Source: Peptococcaceae bacterium BRH_c4b
Lineage (GTDB): Bacteria; Bacillota; Desulfotomaculia; Desulfotomaculales; Desulfocucumaceae
Reading direction: 5' to 3'
Length of the DNA: 64,000 nucleotides
Assembly (NCBI GenBank): GCA_000961595.1
Contig: LADO01000058.1
Coordinates: forward strand, 79,871 to 143,870
Shown here: in pieces, positions 34,955-44,084 of the stretch
Position numbering within the stretch: the first letter of the stretch is position 1
Layout: the number at the start of each line of letters is the position of its first letter
Made by a program: the position numbers and the translations under genes
Notes under the pieces: generated by a model
What the model was told of the DNA's origin: nothing
What the model saw: only the letters and a program-made list of their open reading frames with translations
Database searches by the model: none

Positions 34955-35323
34955 TTATTCCTCACATACAGTCTTACTAAAACCAAGCAATTCACAAAGA
35001 TTTGGGTTCTGTCTTAACTGAGAAGGCTTGGGGTCGCCGTCTGAAAACAGTGCAAGATCTTGCAAGAAACAATGAAACTGGTTGAAAAAATCTCTAAGCC
35101 CCTCTTTGTTAAGTGAATAAAAAACAATTTTACCCTGCTTGTCAGTTGCAACAAGGTTGGCCTGCTTTAACGTTTTAAGGTGGTGTGAGACTGCCGGCTG
35201 TGATAACCCGATAACATTTATAATCTCACACACTCCCATTTCCTGCTCAGATAAGAGCTTTAAAATATTTTGCCTGTGTGTGTCTGATAATGCTTTTAAG
35301 ACATTACTCATAGCTTCATTCAT
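34955..35323 (-). CDS. arsR: ArsR-family regulator
   Basis: A 122-residue winged-helix repressor: [43 protein letters not shown] and a GKIVFYSLN wing. Cysteines are one in the DNA-binding helix region and two near the C-terminus ([14 protein letters not shown]), unlike the cluster in the other ArsR here. The ATG at 35323 follows GGCAGGTGG; the frame opens 27 codons earlier. It is the first gene of the arsR-acr3 unit. The AT-rich region 35324-35400 probably holds its operator. Confidence 0.9.
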   Translation of the reverse strand: MNEAMSNVLKALSDTHRQNILKLLSEQEMGVCEIINVIGLSQPAVSHHLKTLKQANLVATDKQGKIVFYSLNKEGLRDFFNQFHCFLQDLALFSDGDPKPSQLRQNPNLCELLGFSKTVCEE

Positions 35324-35488
35324 AAAACCACCTGCCAACACATATTTACATATCGTTATATCTATATATGTTAATATATTATTCCAATATGTTTTTTCTG
35401 TCAATTAAAAATTAGATTCAGTCAAAAACTTTTGTAGATAACCGGATTGGCTCCCGTTTGTGCTTTCTACTGTCAAAGAGATACACAA

Positions 35489-35522
35489 AAAGTCCCCAGC
35501 CATAGTCATGGGCGGGGACTTT
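35489..35522 (-). terminator. Terminator upstream of arsR-acr3
   Basis: AAAGTCCCC and GGGGACTTT arms with a 16-base loop, followed on the minus strand by TTTTTG. It lies after the cobalamin-riboswitch-like sequence and before the arsR promoter. Confidence 0.8.
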
Positions 35523-35544
35523 ACCGTTATCCTCCATAATACAT

Positions 35545-35626
35545 CTTCTTGGCAGGTCTCCTGGCTCCAGGATCTGCAAGCAGCCCTAGTTACGCCAATT
35601 AATCAATAGCGGATGTCCGGGCTTAT
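35545..35626 (-). promoter_or_regulatory. 3' remnant of a cobalamin-riboswitch-like element
   Basis: The minus strand contains GGAGCCAGGAGACCTGCC (35551-35568), the highly conserved 3' segment of cobalamin riboswitches, followed by a terminator at 35489-35522. The 5' two thirds of the aptamer is absent: the flavodoxin-like gene's stop codon is only about 60 nt upstream. So this is probably a truncated aptamer whose terminator remains, not a working switch. Confidence 0.5.
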
Positions 35627-36475
35627 TCACGGTTTAATCCACCATTTTTTATCCAGGTAGGGTTTCTGCACTTCCTTTAACTGGCTCCTAACCTCAAGAA
35701 ATTTATCTTTCATGCTTATCAGCCAGTGTAAAAAGTGTTCTTCAATACCCTCAGGCGAAAAGCGGCAGGGTTTCGCCTGTTCTTCTGCTATTAAATTGAA
35801 AACGGTATTTCCATTTTGAACTGAGAGCTTTACTCTACTTGAGCAAAGAGGACACTCAGCCTCCGTACCGGACAAAAAGCGAAATAAATCGCTACCGCAA
35901 TTAGGACACTCCAGCGGTTTTGGCTGTAAGACGGGCAAGTCAAATATGTTTGCCCCTAACTCACCGGTTTTAATAATGTTTTGCTCATTTAAAACACTCT
36001 CCCCTGGCAACGCAGCATGTACCTTCCAGTACCCCACCACTTTCATCTGCAGCAGCCTGGGTAAAACCAATGCTGCAGTTCGGGTATAACCTTCCCAGCC
36101 CTTTATTCCGTAAGATACAACTATCAAACATGGTTTACCGGCAGTATGCCTGGCTAGATGGCCGGCACTTAACATACGGTCAGTTAGTAACTTGTAGTAA
36201 GCGTGAGGCCCCAGGAAATACACCGGTACCGCGATAATTAAGGCGTCAGCCTCTTTAATTTTCTCCATCAAAAAATTAAAATCATCATTCATTTTGCAGG
36301 AAGTATCGGGCTGAAGGCAATGGTAACATGCCTTACATGGCTTTAAGTTAAGATCGGTCAACCGGATTAATTCCCTGTTACAGGGCTCGGGGATGTTATC
36401 CATTATTTCTTTAGTTAAAATTTCACTATTTCCCAACCGTCTTTCCGATATAACCAGTCCCAATATTTTTTTCAT
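35627..36475 (-). CDS. NADPH-dependent FMN reductase/iron-sulfur flavoprotein-like with zinc ribbon
   Basis: A 282-residue protein. Residues 1-165 are a flavodoxin-like FMN reductase (GLVISERRLGNSEIL, ALIIAVPVYFLGPHAYYKLLTDR). A cysteine motif KPCKACYHCLQPDTSC near residue 47 resembles the 4Fe-4S site of iron-sulfur flavoproteins. A later CPNCGSDLF...CPLCSSRV segment (about 189-218) looks like a zinc ribbon. The substrate is unknown; a role in electron transfer or oxygen detoxification is possible. Confidence 0.85.
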   Translation of the reverse strand: MKKILGLVISERRLGNSEILTKEIMDNIPEPCNRELIRLTDLNLKPCKACYHCLQPDTSCKMNDDFNFLMEKIKEADALIIAVPVYFLGPHAYYKLLTDRMLSAGHLARHTAGKPCLIVVSYGIKGWEGYTRTAALVLPRLLQMKVVGYWKVHAALPGESVLNEQNIIKTGELGANIFDLPVLQPKPLECPNCGSDLFRFLSGTEAECPLCSSRVKLSVQNGNTVFNLIAEEQAKPCRFSPEGIEEHFLHWLISMKDKFLEVRSQLKEVQKPYLDKKWWIKP

Positions 36476-36493
36476 TATTTGTCACCCCATTTC

Positions 36494-36508
36494 AGGTGCC
36501 AGGCACCT
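36494..36508. repeat. AGGTGCCAGGCACCT palindrome
   Basis: A 15-bp palindrome with a one-base centre, of the kind found as tails of repetitive extragenic elements in Firmicutes. It lies upstream of the FMN reductase start. Confidence 0.5.
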
Positions 36509-36619
36509 TACTTATACATTTATTATACCATATGATAATATGTTACACTAAGCATTGCTTTACTTATATGTGGTTTTTAATTTATCTGTTTTCATAAACA
36601 TAAACATTAAAGAGAAAGC

Positions 36620-37441
36620 CTAACAGGGAATCAACCCGCAACTTTCCAACACTTTTTCTCCGTCTGAACTGGTAAGGATGCGTATGAATTCATTTGCTAA
36701 CACCTTGTTTGCGCTTGTCCTGGGTATGGCCACGGCAAATTCTATCGGAGCTCCCTTAACCAAAGAAACTCTTCCGTTGCTGTCCGTCAGAGTTACAGTT
36801 ACTTGGGCGTAATAATCGGCGTGGGCAGGGCTGGACAAATTGATTTTGTTCGGCAGTTTCAGGTATTTGAATCCAAACTGTTCTGCTTCCGAGGAATATA
36901 TGAAGGCGTAATCCACCCTTCCTTCAAGAAGAGCCTCGCATAAATCAATAGATTTAGGATAGATCCAGTTTGTTTCGCATTTGCTATTGAGGTTGTTGAA
37001 AAGATCGTTATGCTCATAGTATTTTTCGGCCAACTGCCATAACATCAGCGTCCTGTATCCACAGGGGTCATGATTATGATCAGATCTGGCAAAAGAAATA
37101 TCTTGCTCTAGCAATACTTCCATCCAGTTTTCGTTATCTATACTACGGCTTTTTCGTGAAAAATCATCAAAGGCCAGAACCATCTGGTCCGTGGCAAACA
37201 CAAAAAAAACATCCACATACCGGGGAACCAACATATCCTCAAAAACATGGGGATCGGCTAGGGCAATTACATCAGCATTCTTTCCTTCCAAAACAGAACG
37301 GGCACAAGCCCTGGAGCCGGAATAATCAAGCAATACTTCAACATCCGGAAAGCGCTTCCAAAACATCTGGACACATTCCTTCATGGGCTTTCTCAGCGCA
37401 CCTGCATGAAGTATTTTTAATTCATTATTTTCAACGCACAT
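36620..37441 (-). CDS. ModA/WtpA-like solute-binding protein lacking a signal peptide
   Basis: A 273-residue protein resembling molybdate/tungstate-binding proteins: LKILHAGALRKPMKECVQMF, LDYSGSRACARSVLEGKNADVIALADP, FARSDHNHDPCGYRTLMLWQLAEKYY and DYAFIYSSEAEQFG. It has no signal sequence or lipobox, and no permease or ATPase is adjacent. It follows a PadR regulator and a TSUP exporter on the same strand. It may be an intracellular oxyanion sensor or buffer; a secreted form is not supported. Confidence 0.8.
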   Translation of the reverse strand: MCVENNELKILHAGALRKPMKECVQMFWKRFPDVEVLLDYSGSRACARSVLEGKNADVIALADPHVFEDMLVPRYVDVFFVFATDQMVLAFDDFSRKSRSIDNENWMEVLLEQDISFARSDHNHDPCGYRTLMLWQLAEKYYEHNDLFNNLNSKCETNWIYPKSIDLCEALLEGRVDYAFIYSSEAEQFGFKYLKLPNKINLSSPAHADYYAQVTVTLTDSNGRVSLVKGAPIEFAVAIPRTSANKVLANEFIRILTSSDGEKVLESCGLIPC

Positions 37442-37477
37442 ATTGATACCCCCAATTGATTACACAATGCGCCGGGG

Positions 37478-37852
37478 CTAGTCCATCAAGCCGTAATAGT
37501 TTTCTAAAAATGTTTCAATTTGCTTCATCCTGGACTTCAATCCGCCGGCCCAATGCTTAAGTGTTTCCCGGCCATAATCTGTTATCTCGTATTGCCTGCG
37601 GGCAGGCCCAAATTCACCGTGCTCCCATCTGGATTCAATTAACCCGTCCTGTTCCATGCGCCTTAAGGTCCTGTATACAGTGGCCGCCTCCAACTCCCCG
37701 TCAATGTATTCGACCTGATTAAGTTTCTGTATCAGCTCGTATCCATGGCTCTTGTCTTTTACAAGCAGCAACAGTATGCCTGGCTGGGTTAATTTCTCCA
37801 GGGGAACAGACGCGCTTCCTTCGTTTGTATGCTCAGATTTTCCCTTGCACAT
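37478..37852 (-). CDS. PadR-family transcriptional regulator
   Basis: A 124-residue PadR winged-helix protein: QPGILLLLVKDKSHGYELIQKLN, ELEAATVYRTLRRMEQDGLIES and ARRQYEITDYGRETLKHW. Such repressors bind small aromatic or drug-like ligands. It lies between the TSUP exporter (14-bp gap) and the solute-binding protein gene and probably controls both; a palindrome upstream of the exporter could be its operator. Confidence 0.9.
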   Translation of the reverse strand: MCKGKSEHTNEGSASVPLEKLTQPGILLLLVKDKSHGYELIQKLNQVEYIDGELEAATVYRTLRRMEQDGLIESRWEHGEFGPARRQYEITDYGRETLKHWAGGLKSRMKQIETFLENYYGLMD

Positions 37853-37866
37853 ATAATCCCCCCGAA

Positions 37867-38835
37867 CTATAAGAAGAATTGAATTATATAACGGAAAGCC
37901 AGAAACAACACCAGTGTCGCCATTATACCTTTAACTATTTTCTCTTTAAGGAATTTCTGTACATAAGCCCCGCAATATGTCCCCAACAGGCCCCCTACTC
38001 CGAACAGCGCTCCCAGCAGCCAGTCCGGCGACACATTGGTACTTGCCCCTATAGAAGTTGCTGCAAGAATTGTATAGAAAATGACACCTGCTATTGATGT
38101 AAGAAAAGTGCCCGCCAGAGCTGCCCCAGCCACGGTGTATACTGGGAGTCCAAGAATTGATACACAGAAGGGAGCTATTATTGCTCCTCCCCCTATGCCA
38201 TATATTCCTCCAATAAGACCCACCACCAACGCCAGGATAAAAATTGCCATGGTGCTGAAAGAATAGGTTTCTCCCCAGAAATCATATTCAATTTTTTTTA
38301 ACGAAAAACTTTTTGTTTTTACAATGGCCTCTGCCGGCAGGCCGGCCGCCAGCTTTTTGTTGGTCTCGGTTTTTAGTTGCTCGACCCGTTCTTTGAATTT
38401 TTGTTCCAGGGCTTTGTTTTGTACTTTTTTATTCTTTGATTTTCCGGTGAATTCCAAAACAAGCTTGACACCCAAATATAATAAAACAGTACCAACGAAC
38501 AGTTTAAAAGCTTTGGGATCCGGCAGATAAGCTATCCTGATCCAAGAACCCAGGAACACACCCGGCAGGGTTCCCACCACAACCACCCAGGTCAGCGGCC
38601 AGGCCATCCTGCCGTCTTTGATGTACCTGTACAATCCCCCCGGGATTGCGACAATGTTGTAAATCAAATTAGTCGGACTGACAGACGGGCTGGTGTAATG
38701 CAAAAAGCTCATTTGAAAGGGCAAAAGCAGGAAAGCTCCCGACACCCCTGCCGGAGCCGTTAGGATAGATACTAATAAGGCTACCAGCGGCGGTATCAAT
38801 GGGTTTACCTCAACCCCGGAAACAGGAAAAAACAT
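37867..38835 (-). CDS. TauE/SafE (TSUP) family anion permease
   Basis: A 322-residue membrane protein of about eight helices with the TSUP half-repeats (PPLVALLVSILTAPAGVSGAFLL and VVGLIGGIYGIGGGAIIAPF). A charged cytoplasmic insertion (KSKNKKVQNKALEQKFKER..., about 132-175) separates the halves. Family members export sulfite, sulfonates or other organic anions. The ATG at 38835 has GGGAGGCG upstream, chosen over an in-frame ATG five codons earlier. First gene of a TSUP, PadR, binding-protein operon. Confidence 0.88.
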   Translation of the reverse strand: MFFPVSGVEVNPLIPPLVALLVSILTAPAGVSGAFLLLPFQMSFLHYTSPSVSPTNLIYNIVAIPGGLYRYIKDGRMAWPLTWVVVVGTLPGVFLGSWIRIAYLPDPKAFKLFVGTVLLYLGVKLVLEFTGKSKNKKVQNKALEQKFKERVEQLKTETNKKLAAGLPAEAIVKTKSFSLKKIEYDFWGETYSFSTMAIFILALVVGLIGGIYGIGGGAIIAPFCVSILGLPVYTVAGAALAGTFLTSIAGVIFYTILAATSIGASTNVSPDWLLGALFGVGGLLGTYCGAYVQKFLKEKIVKGIMATLVLFLAFRYIIQFFL

Positions 38836-38884
38836 AATCACGCCTCCCATTCGCAGCTTATATCTATGTACGTAGCGTATATAG

Positions 38885-38906
38885 GTATGTATTTATACTA
38901 GCATAC
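38885..38906. promoter_or_regulatory. PadR-type operator candidate
   Basis: GTATG and CATAC arms with 12 bases between, upstream of the TSUP gene. PadR sites are typically ATGT-N8-ACAT-like palindromes. A second palindromic core, TACGTA, is nearby (about 38871). Confidence 0.35.
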
Positions 38907-38934
38907 AAATATATCTTCCTTCAATAGACATGAA

Positions 38935-38967
38935 AAATAAGCCTTCCGAATGTTGGAAGGCTTATTT
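38935..38967. terminator. 13-bp perfect hairpin upstream of the amino-acid permease
   Basis: AAATAAGCCTTCC and GGAAGGCTTATTT with a seven-base loop. It lies between divergent genes, 95 bp before the permease start. It could be an attenuator in the permease leader or an orphan terminator. Confidence 0.55.
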
Positions 38968-39061
38968 AGTATATACAGCTACCACCCAGGAAACTTTATC
39001 ACTAGAGGCAGATATTTCAGCTAGCATAATAATTATAAACATTGTAATTAGGGTGGCGGAG

Positions 39062-40459
39062 ATGGAAAGGTATAAGGGCATAAGGGATCAGCAATCGCAT
39101 CCGGGTTATAAATTCACGGTTTGCAGGAGTCAGCCACCGAATAAACAAAAATTTAATTTAGGCTTGAGCCAGTTGGTGATGATTGCCCTGGGCGGGCTCA
39201 TCGGGGCGGGAATATTCGTGGCTAGCGGCACACCCATATTACTGGCAGGCCCTGCCGTGTTTTTCTCCTATCTTATCGGCGGCTTTGCGGTGGGACTGGT
39301 AATGCTTATTCTGGCTGAAATATCTTCCGCTGAACCTTCCGCAGGCTCTTTCAGCCAACACGCCAATAAATATCTAGGTCCCGCTATGGGTTTTGTTACC
39401 GGCTGGATGTACTGGTCTGCGGGAATTTTTGGCATGGCCACAGAAATCACTGCAGCAGCCATGCTCAGCCAGTGGTGGTTTCCCCATGTGCCCCTCTGGG
39501 TATTCAGTCTTTTCTTCGCGGTTCTGGTTACCATGATCAATTTTCTGGACCTGAAGGGTTTTAGTAAGGCTGAGACATGGCTCTCCAGTGTAAAGGTTTT
39601 TGCACTGGCTGCGTTTATATTGCTAGGTGCGTATTTCTTGTCCAGCCATTACCCCGGGTCTGTAAATAAATCAGTTCTTACCGGATTGCTATGGACCTCG
39701 CTGTTACCCAATGGCTGGTTCGGTGTATATTCCTCTATGTTGCTGGTGATATTTGCCTATGCCGGCATGCAAAATATGATTATTGCAGCAACAAATGCCT
39801 GTAACCCATCTATAATACCAAAGGCCGTTTTCATAAGCATTATCCTGGTAACAATACTGTATACCGGTTCCATCGCCATTATTTTGAATGTAGTTCCCTG
39901 GCAATCAGTTGACCCATCCAGCAGTTCTTTTGTCGTTGCCTTCGAAAAAATGGGCATCCCATTCGCCGGAAGTATACTCAACCTAATTGTATTAAGCGCC
40001 GTTCTTTCCAGTATGAATATCATCATGTTCGGCACTACCAGAATGCTGCAATCACTATCTGAAAGAAAAGAAGCCCCGTCCATATTCAAAAAAAGCAACA
40101 AAGCAGGGGTTCCCGTTAATGCACTGCTGGCCAGTAGCGCATTTTTAAGCCTGGCGGTATTGTTTGCTTACGTCCTGCCGCAACGCATATTTATATACGT
40201 CAGCAGTTCCAGTGTTTTTATCAGCCTTTTTAACTGGATTATCATTATCCTGACATATATTTCGTTTAAAAGTATTTCCAATAAAAAAAAGCCCGGTGAA
40301 GCTAGCAAACGATACCTTTTCAAACCGGTACTGGCTATGTTACTAGTACTGACAGTTATATCCTCTGTACCTTTCGTGCCCCAGGAATTCCCGGGCATGG
40401 TCGCAGGCCTGGCCATGCTATTTGTTTTTCTAGCGGCATATTTCGCCTATTACCGCTAA
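39062..40459 (+). CDS. APC-family amino-acid permease
   Basis: A 465-residue transporter of about twelve helices. The first helix has the MIALGGLIGAGIFVASG signature; ILAEISSAEPSAGSFSQHANKYLG is typical of APC amino-acid/polyamine permeases. The start is put at 39062 (GGCGGAG upstream) because the 44 codons before it include a perfect hairpin and read as non-coding. The substrate is unknown. It converges on the TrkH gene, 58 bp away. Confidence 0.88.
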   Translation: MERYKGIRDQQSHPGYKFTVCRSQPPNKQKFNLGLSQLVMIALGGLIGAGIFVASGTPILLAGPAVFFSYLIGGFAVGLVMLILAEISSAEPSAGSFSQHANKYLGPAMGFVTGWMYWSAGIFGMATEITAAAMLSQWWFPHVPLWVFSLFFAVLVTMINFLDLKGFSKAETWLSSVKVFALAAFILLGAYFLSSHYPGSVNKSVLTGLLWTSLLPNGWFGVYSSMLLVIFAYAGMQNMIIAATNACNPSIIPKAVFISIILVTILYTGSIAIILNVVPWQSVDPSSSSFVVAFEKMGIPFAGSILNLIVLSAVLSSMNIIMFGTTRMLQSLSERKEAPSIFKKSNKAGVPVNALLASSAFLSLAVLFAYVLPQRIFIYVSSSSVFISLFNWIIIILTYISFKSISNKKKPGEASKRYLFKPVLAMLLVLTVISSVPFVPQEFPGMVAGLAMLFVFLAAYFAYYR

Positions 40460-40516
40460 GAGGAAGCAAATCATTCGGCAATGGCGGATTAGCAGCATCA
40501 ATTTCCCGGGAGGTGT

Positions 40517-41884
40517 TTATCCAATCAGTATTTTATCTTCGGGGTATTTTATCCTTTGCGTTTTCCTGGTTCTCTGGGTCAGGGCGAACACAGCGGTGAT
40601 AGTACCCACCCGGCCGAGAAACATGGTCATGATGATTAACAACCTGCCCGCATGGCTCAACTCCGGAGTCAGGCCCATGGAAAGCCCTACGGTGCCGAAA
40701 GCCGAAACAGTCTCAAATAAAACCAGCAGGAAATTCTCCTGGTTTTCCACCACCATCAGAGCTATGCTTACCGTTACCACCAGTATAATGGCCAGCATAA
40801 GCACAGCCAGTGCCTTTATCACCTGATCCTGTGTAATGGTTCGCTTGAACACCTGGGTAAAAACCTTTCCCCTGACCAGGGACAACACCGCTAATGCCAG
40901 TAAAGAAAAGGTGGTTGTCTTGATACCGCCCCCGGTCGAACCCGGTGAAGCTCCTATAAACATGAGAATAACAATCAGAAACTGCGTGTAGCTGTGAAGA
41001 TGGGCAATGTCCAGTGTGTTGTATCCGGCTGTCCTGGACGTAACCGACTGAAAAAAAGAGGCCAAAAACTTACCCCAGGGGCATAACCCCCTGAGCATAT
41101 TGTCGAGTTCAAAAAGGAATATCAGCAGGGTGCCGGCGGCCAGCAATACGGCTGTGGTACATAAGGCCAGCTTAGTATGTGTGAACAGGGCTTTTCTTTT
41201 TCGGTAATTCAATAAGTCTATGATGACGCTGAAACCAATACCTCCTAAGATAATAAGTGTGGCGATAGAAAGGTTAACAACCGTGTCACCCACATAACCG
41301 GTAATGGATCTGAATCCGCCGAAAAGATCAAATCCGGCGTTGTTAAACGCGCTTATGGAATGAAAAATGCCGAACCAAATGGCCCTGGGATAACCCATGT
41401 CCATGCCCCAGCGGACAGACAGTATGGCAGCGAAAAACATTTCCAGTAAAAAAGTAGTAATCAAAACATATTTACTCAGCCTTACAATACCTTGAAGGCT
41501 GTTTTGATTCAACGATTCCTGCAATATAAGCCTGTTCCTTAAACCGATTTTTTTCCCCATAAGGAGGTAAATAAAGGTGGCCATAGTCATAAAACCTAAT
41601 CCGCCGATTTGTATGAGCAGCAATATAATAAACTGTCCGGCGTGGGACCAGTAGGTACCGGTATCCACCACCACCAAGCCGGTGACGCATACCGCAGAGG
41701 TGGAAGTAAACAGGGCGGTGGTGAATTCGGTGTACTGGCCGCTGGCTGAAGAAAAGGGCATGGATAAAAAAGCTGCCCCCAGCAGGATGGTCAGGGCAAA
41801 TCCCATTACCAGCAGCTGAGGAGGAGTAAAATTGATTTTATTTTTCATATAGCTCGGTTTTTCACTGTTACCCAAAAGTTGCAT
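40517..41884 (-). CDS. TrkH/KtrB-family K+ transporter
   Basis: A 455-residue potassium translocating subunit. It has four pore repeats, with filters around STSAVCVTGLVVVD, FNNAGFDLFGGF, TSRTAGYNTLDI and SAFGTVGLSMG. The ATG at 41884 follows GGAGGAAAA. It needs a TrkA/KtrA regulatory partner that is not adjacent. Confidence 0.93.
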   Translation of the reverse strand: MQLLGNSEKPSYMKNKINFTPPQLLVMGFALTILLGAAFLSMPFSSASGQYTEFTTALFTSTSAVCVTGLVVVDTGTYWSHAGQFIILLLIQIGGLGFMTMATFIYLLMGKKIGLRNRLILQESLNQNSLQGIVRLSKYVLITTFLLEMFFAAILSVRWGMDMGYPRAIWFGIFHSISAFNNAGFDLFGGFRSITGYVGDTVVNLSIATLIILGGIGFSVIIDLLNYRKRKALFTHTKLALCTTAVLLAAGTLLIFLFELDNMLRGLCPWGKFLASFFQSVTSRTAGYNTLDIAHLHSYTQFLIVILMFIGASPGSTGGGIKTTTFSLLALAVLSLVRGKVFTQVFKRTITQDQVIKALAVLMLAIILVVTVSIALMVVENQENFLLVLFETVSAFGTVGLSMGLTPELSHAGRLLIIMTMFLGRVGTITAVFALTQRTRKTQRIKYPEDKILIG

Positions 41885-42003
41885 TTTTCCTCCGGACCAC
41901 ATCCGTTAACTTCCCGAAATCAATTATAATCTATTTTCCCTGCCCGGGACAAAAAATATATCCGGGCAGCCAGCTTTTTTGTCCCAGGCCGGCTTCTGAA
42001 TTC

Positions 42004-43878
42004 TTATTTTTCCTGAGCGATAGCCCTTTCCATAATCCTGTACATGCGGTCCACCATGTCCCGGGGATCATCTATCAGGCCTGCGGAAATCAATGCGTTG
42101 TCATAAAGCTGCTCCGCAGCCAGTCTGGCGAAATCCTCATCTTTGGCCCGGAGTTCCGCCAGACCCTTAATTAGTTTGTGTCTGGGGTTTATCTCCAGTG
42201 CTTTTCTTCCTAAGGATGCTGTGTCTTTGTTGACCATCTGCATCACCCGCTGCATGGTTCCGGTCATGTAGCTATCCAGGTTTATGAGCACCGCCGGGCT
42301 ATCCACCAGACGGGTAGATTCCCTCACCTCGCTTACCTTGTCGCCCAACAATTGCTGCAGCCAGGTGGTCAGGTTGGCTATGACCAGGCTGTCCAGCTTC
42401 TCCTCCTGGTTTTGTTCATTTTTCTCCACCCCTGGGAGATCCAATTCAGATTGGTCGGCGGAAACCAGTTTTTTACCCTTATATTCTCCTAAATTATTCA
42501 AAACGAAATCATCAATTGGCTCATGGGTATATATCACTTCGATTCCCCTTGTCCTGAATGCCTCCAGGTAAGGGCCGGCTTCAATAACCTGGCGATTGGG
42601 GCCATTGATAAAATAAATATTATTCTGGTTTTCTATTATGCGGTCCAAGTATTCATCCAGGGAAACGTATTTTCCAGATTCCGATTGCGATGATTCAAAA
42701 CGCAACAGCGGGGCTAAGTCGTTTCTGTGCTGAAAATCTGAGGTAGCCCCCTCTTTCAGGAAAATACCGAAGGTTTCCCAGAATTTAATGTATTTCTCCT
42801 GGTCATTCCTGGCCTGCTCGCCGAGGTATTTCAGAAAACGACCGGTTATGACCCGGCGCAGCTTGGCCATCAGGGCGCTGTCCTGCATAGTTTCCCGGGA
42901 TATATTCAAAGGAATCTCCTCGCTATCCACAACCCCTTTTAAGAAACGAAGCCATTCGGGAAGCAGTCCCTCGGCATGTTGCTGAATCAGTACCTTACGG
43001 CTGTACAAATTTACCCCTGGCTCTGTCTTACCGAAGCCGTACTTTTCGTAATTGCTGGCGGGCACAAACAGCAGTGCATTGATGGACAAAGGGGCGTCAG
43101 CGCTAAAATGAAGCCTGTACATTGGCTCATCGAAGGCATTTGCTATATATTTGTAAAACCCCGTGTAATCCTCTTCTGTTATTTCATTTTTATTAAGGGT
43201 CCAGATGGCCTGAATATCATTTACCTTTTCTTCCCCCAGCATAATGGGAAAGGGTACAAAGCCGGAATATCTTTTAATTATTCTCTTTATGGTATCGGGC
43301 GAGTCGAATTCAGCTGCTTCTTCTTTTAGTTCCAGCACTATCTTGGTACCCCGGCTGAGCCCATCCTCAGCGTCAATGGAATAATTCCCCACACCATCCG
43401 ACACCCACCGGTACCCCTGGGAATCAGTCTGATAGGAGCGGGTAAACAGCTGAACCCTGTCGGCCACCATGAAGGCGGAATAAAACCCCACACCGAACTG
43501 GCCTATAAGATTGACATCCCTTTGCCCCGTCTCGCTCAGGTGCCTCAGAAAAGCTTTGGAGCCGGAATGGGCTATTGTTCCCAGGTTTTCTACCAGTTCC
43601 TCCCTGGTCATACCTATTCCGGTATCGCAAATGGAAATGGTTTTATCCTTGTCATTCACTTCTATGGTTATTTCCAGAGGCAATTCGGAGTCCCGGGCTT
43701 CCTTCTCCGTAATCCTTACATAGCGCAGTTTTTCCAGCGCATCCGCTGCGTTGGAAATCAATTCCCGTAAGAATATTTCCCGGTCCGTATAGAGGGAGTT
43801 AATGACAATATCCAGAAGTTGCTTTACTTCCGCTTTAAATTCCATGGTTTCCGTTTTTGTGGTGGTCTCATCCGACAT
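42004..43878 (-). CDS. htpG: Chaperone HtpG (Hsp90)
   Basis: A 624-residue bacterial Hsp90 of standard length. The GHKL ATPase domain has ELISNAADALEKLRY, DTGIGMTREEL, GQFGVGFYSAFMVA; the middle domain has FVPASNYEKYG, LYSRKVLIQQHAEGLLPEWLRFLKGVVDSEEIPLNISRE. The C-terminal dimerisation domain is complete. It is a single-gene unit. Confidence 0.97.
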   Translation of the reverse strand: MSDETTTKTETMEFKAEVKQLLDIVINSLYTDREIFLRELISNAADALEKLRYVRITEKEARDSELPLEITIEVNDKDKTISICDTGIGMTREELVENLGTIAHSGSKAFLRHLSETGQRDVNLIGQFGVGFYSAFMVADRVQLFTRSYQTDSQGYRWVSDGVGNYSIDAEDGLSRGTKIVLELKEEAAEFDSPDTIKRIIKRYSGFVPFPIMLGEEKVNDIQAIWTLNKNEITEEDYTGFYKYIANAFDEPMYRLHFSADAPLSINALLFVPASNYEKYGFGKTEPGVNLYSRKVLIQQHAEGLLPEWLRFLKGVVDSEEIPLNISRETMQDSALMAKLRRVITGRFLKYLGEQARNDQEKYIKFWETFGIFLKEGATSDFQHRNDLAPLLRFESSQSESGKYVSLDEYLDRIIENQNNIYFINGPNRQVIEAGPYLEAFRTRGIEVIYTHEPIDDFVLNNLGEYKGKKLVSADQSELDLPGVEKNEQNQEEKLDSLVIANLTTWLQQLLGDKVSEVRESTRLVDSPAVLINLDSYMTGTMQRVMQMVNKDTASLGRKALEINPRHKLIKGLAELRAKDEDFARLAAEQLYDNALISAGLIDDPRDMVDRMYRIMERAIAQEK

Positions 43879-44084
43879 TATCCGTGAACCTCCTGATATT
43901 TTATGAAAAGTAAACCGGTAACGGGATTAACTGTTGGACTAGAGCCAACATTCCCCGGTTTCCGTATAATATTATACCTATCCCTGGTCTAACGTAAAAG
44001 GTCTTTTTATCGCCGGGCACTGGGTATTTATATTCTTTGATGATAATATATAATTAATATTCAATCACCATCTGGGGAGGAAAT

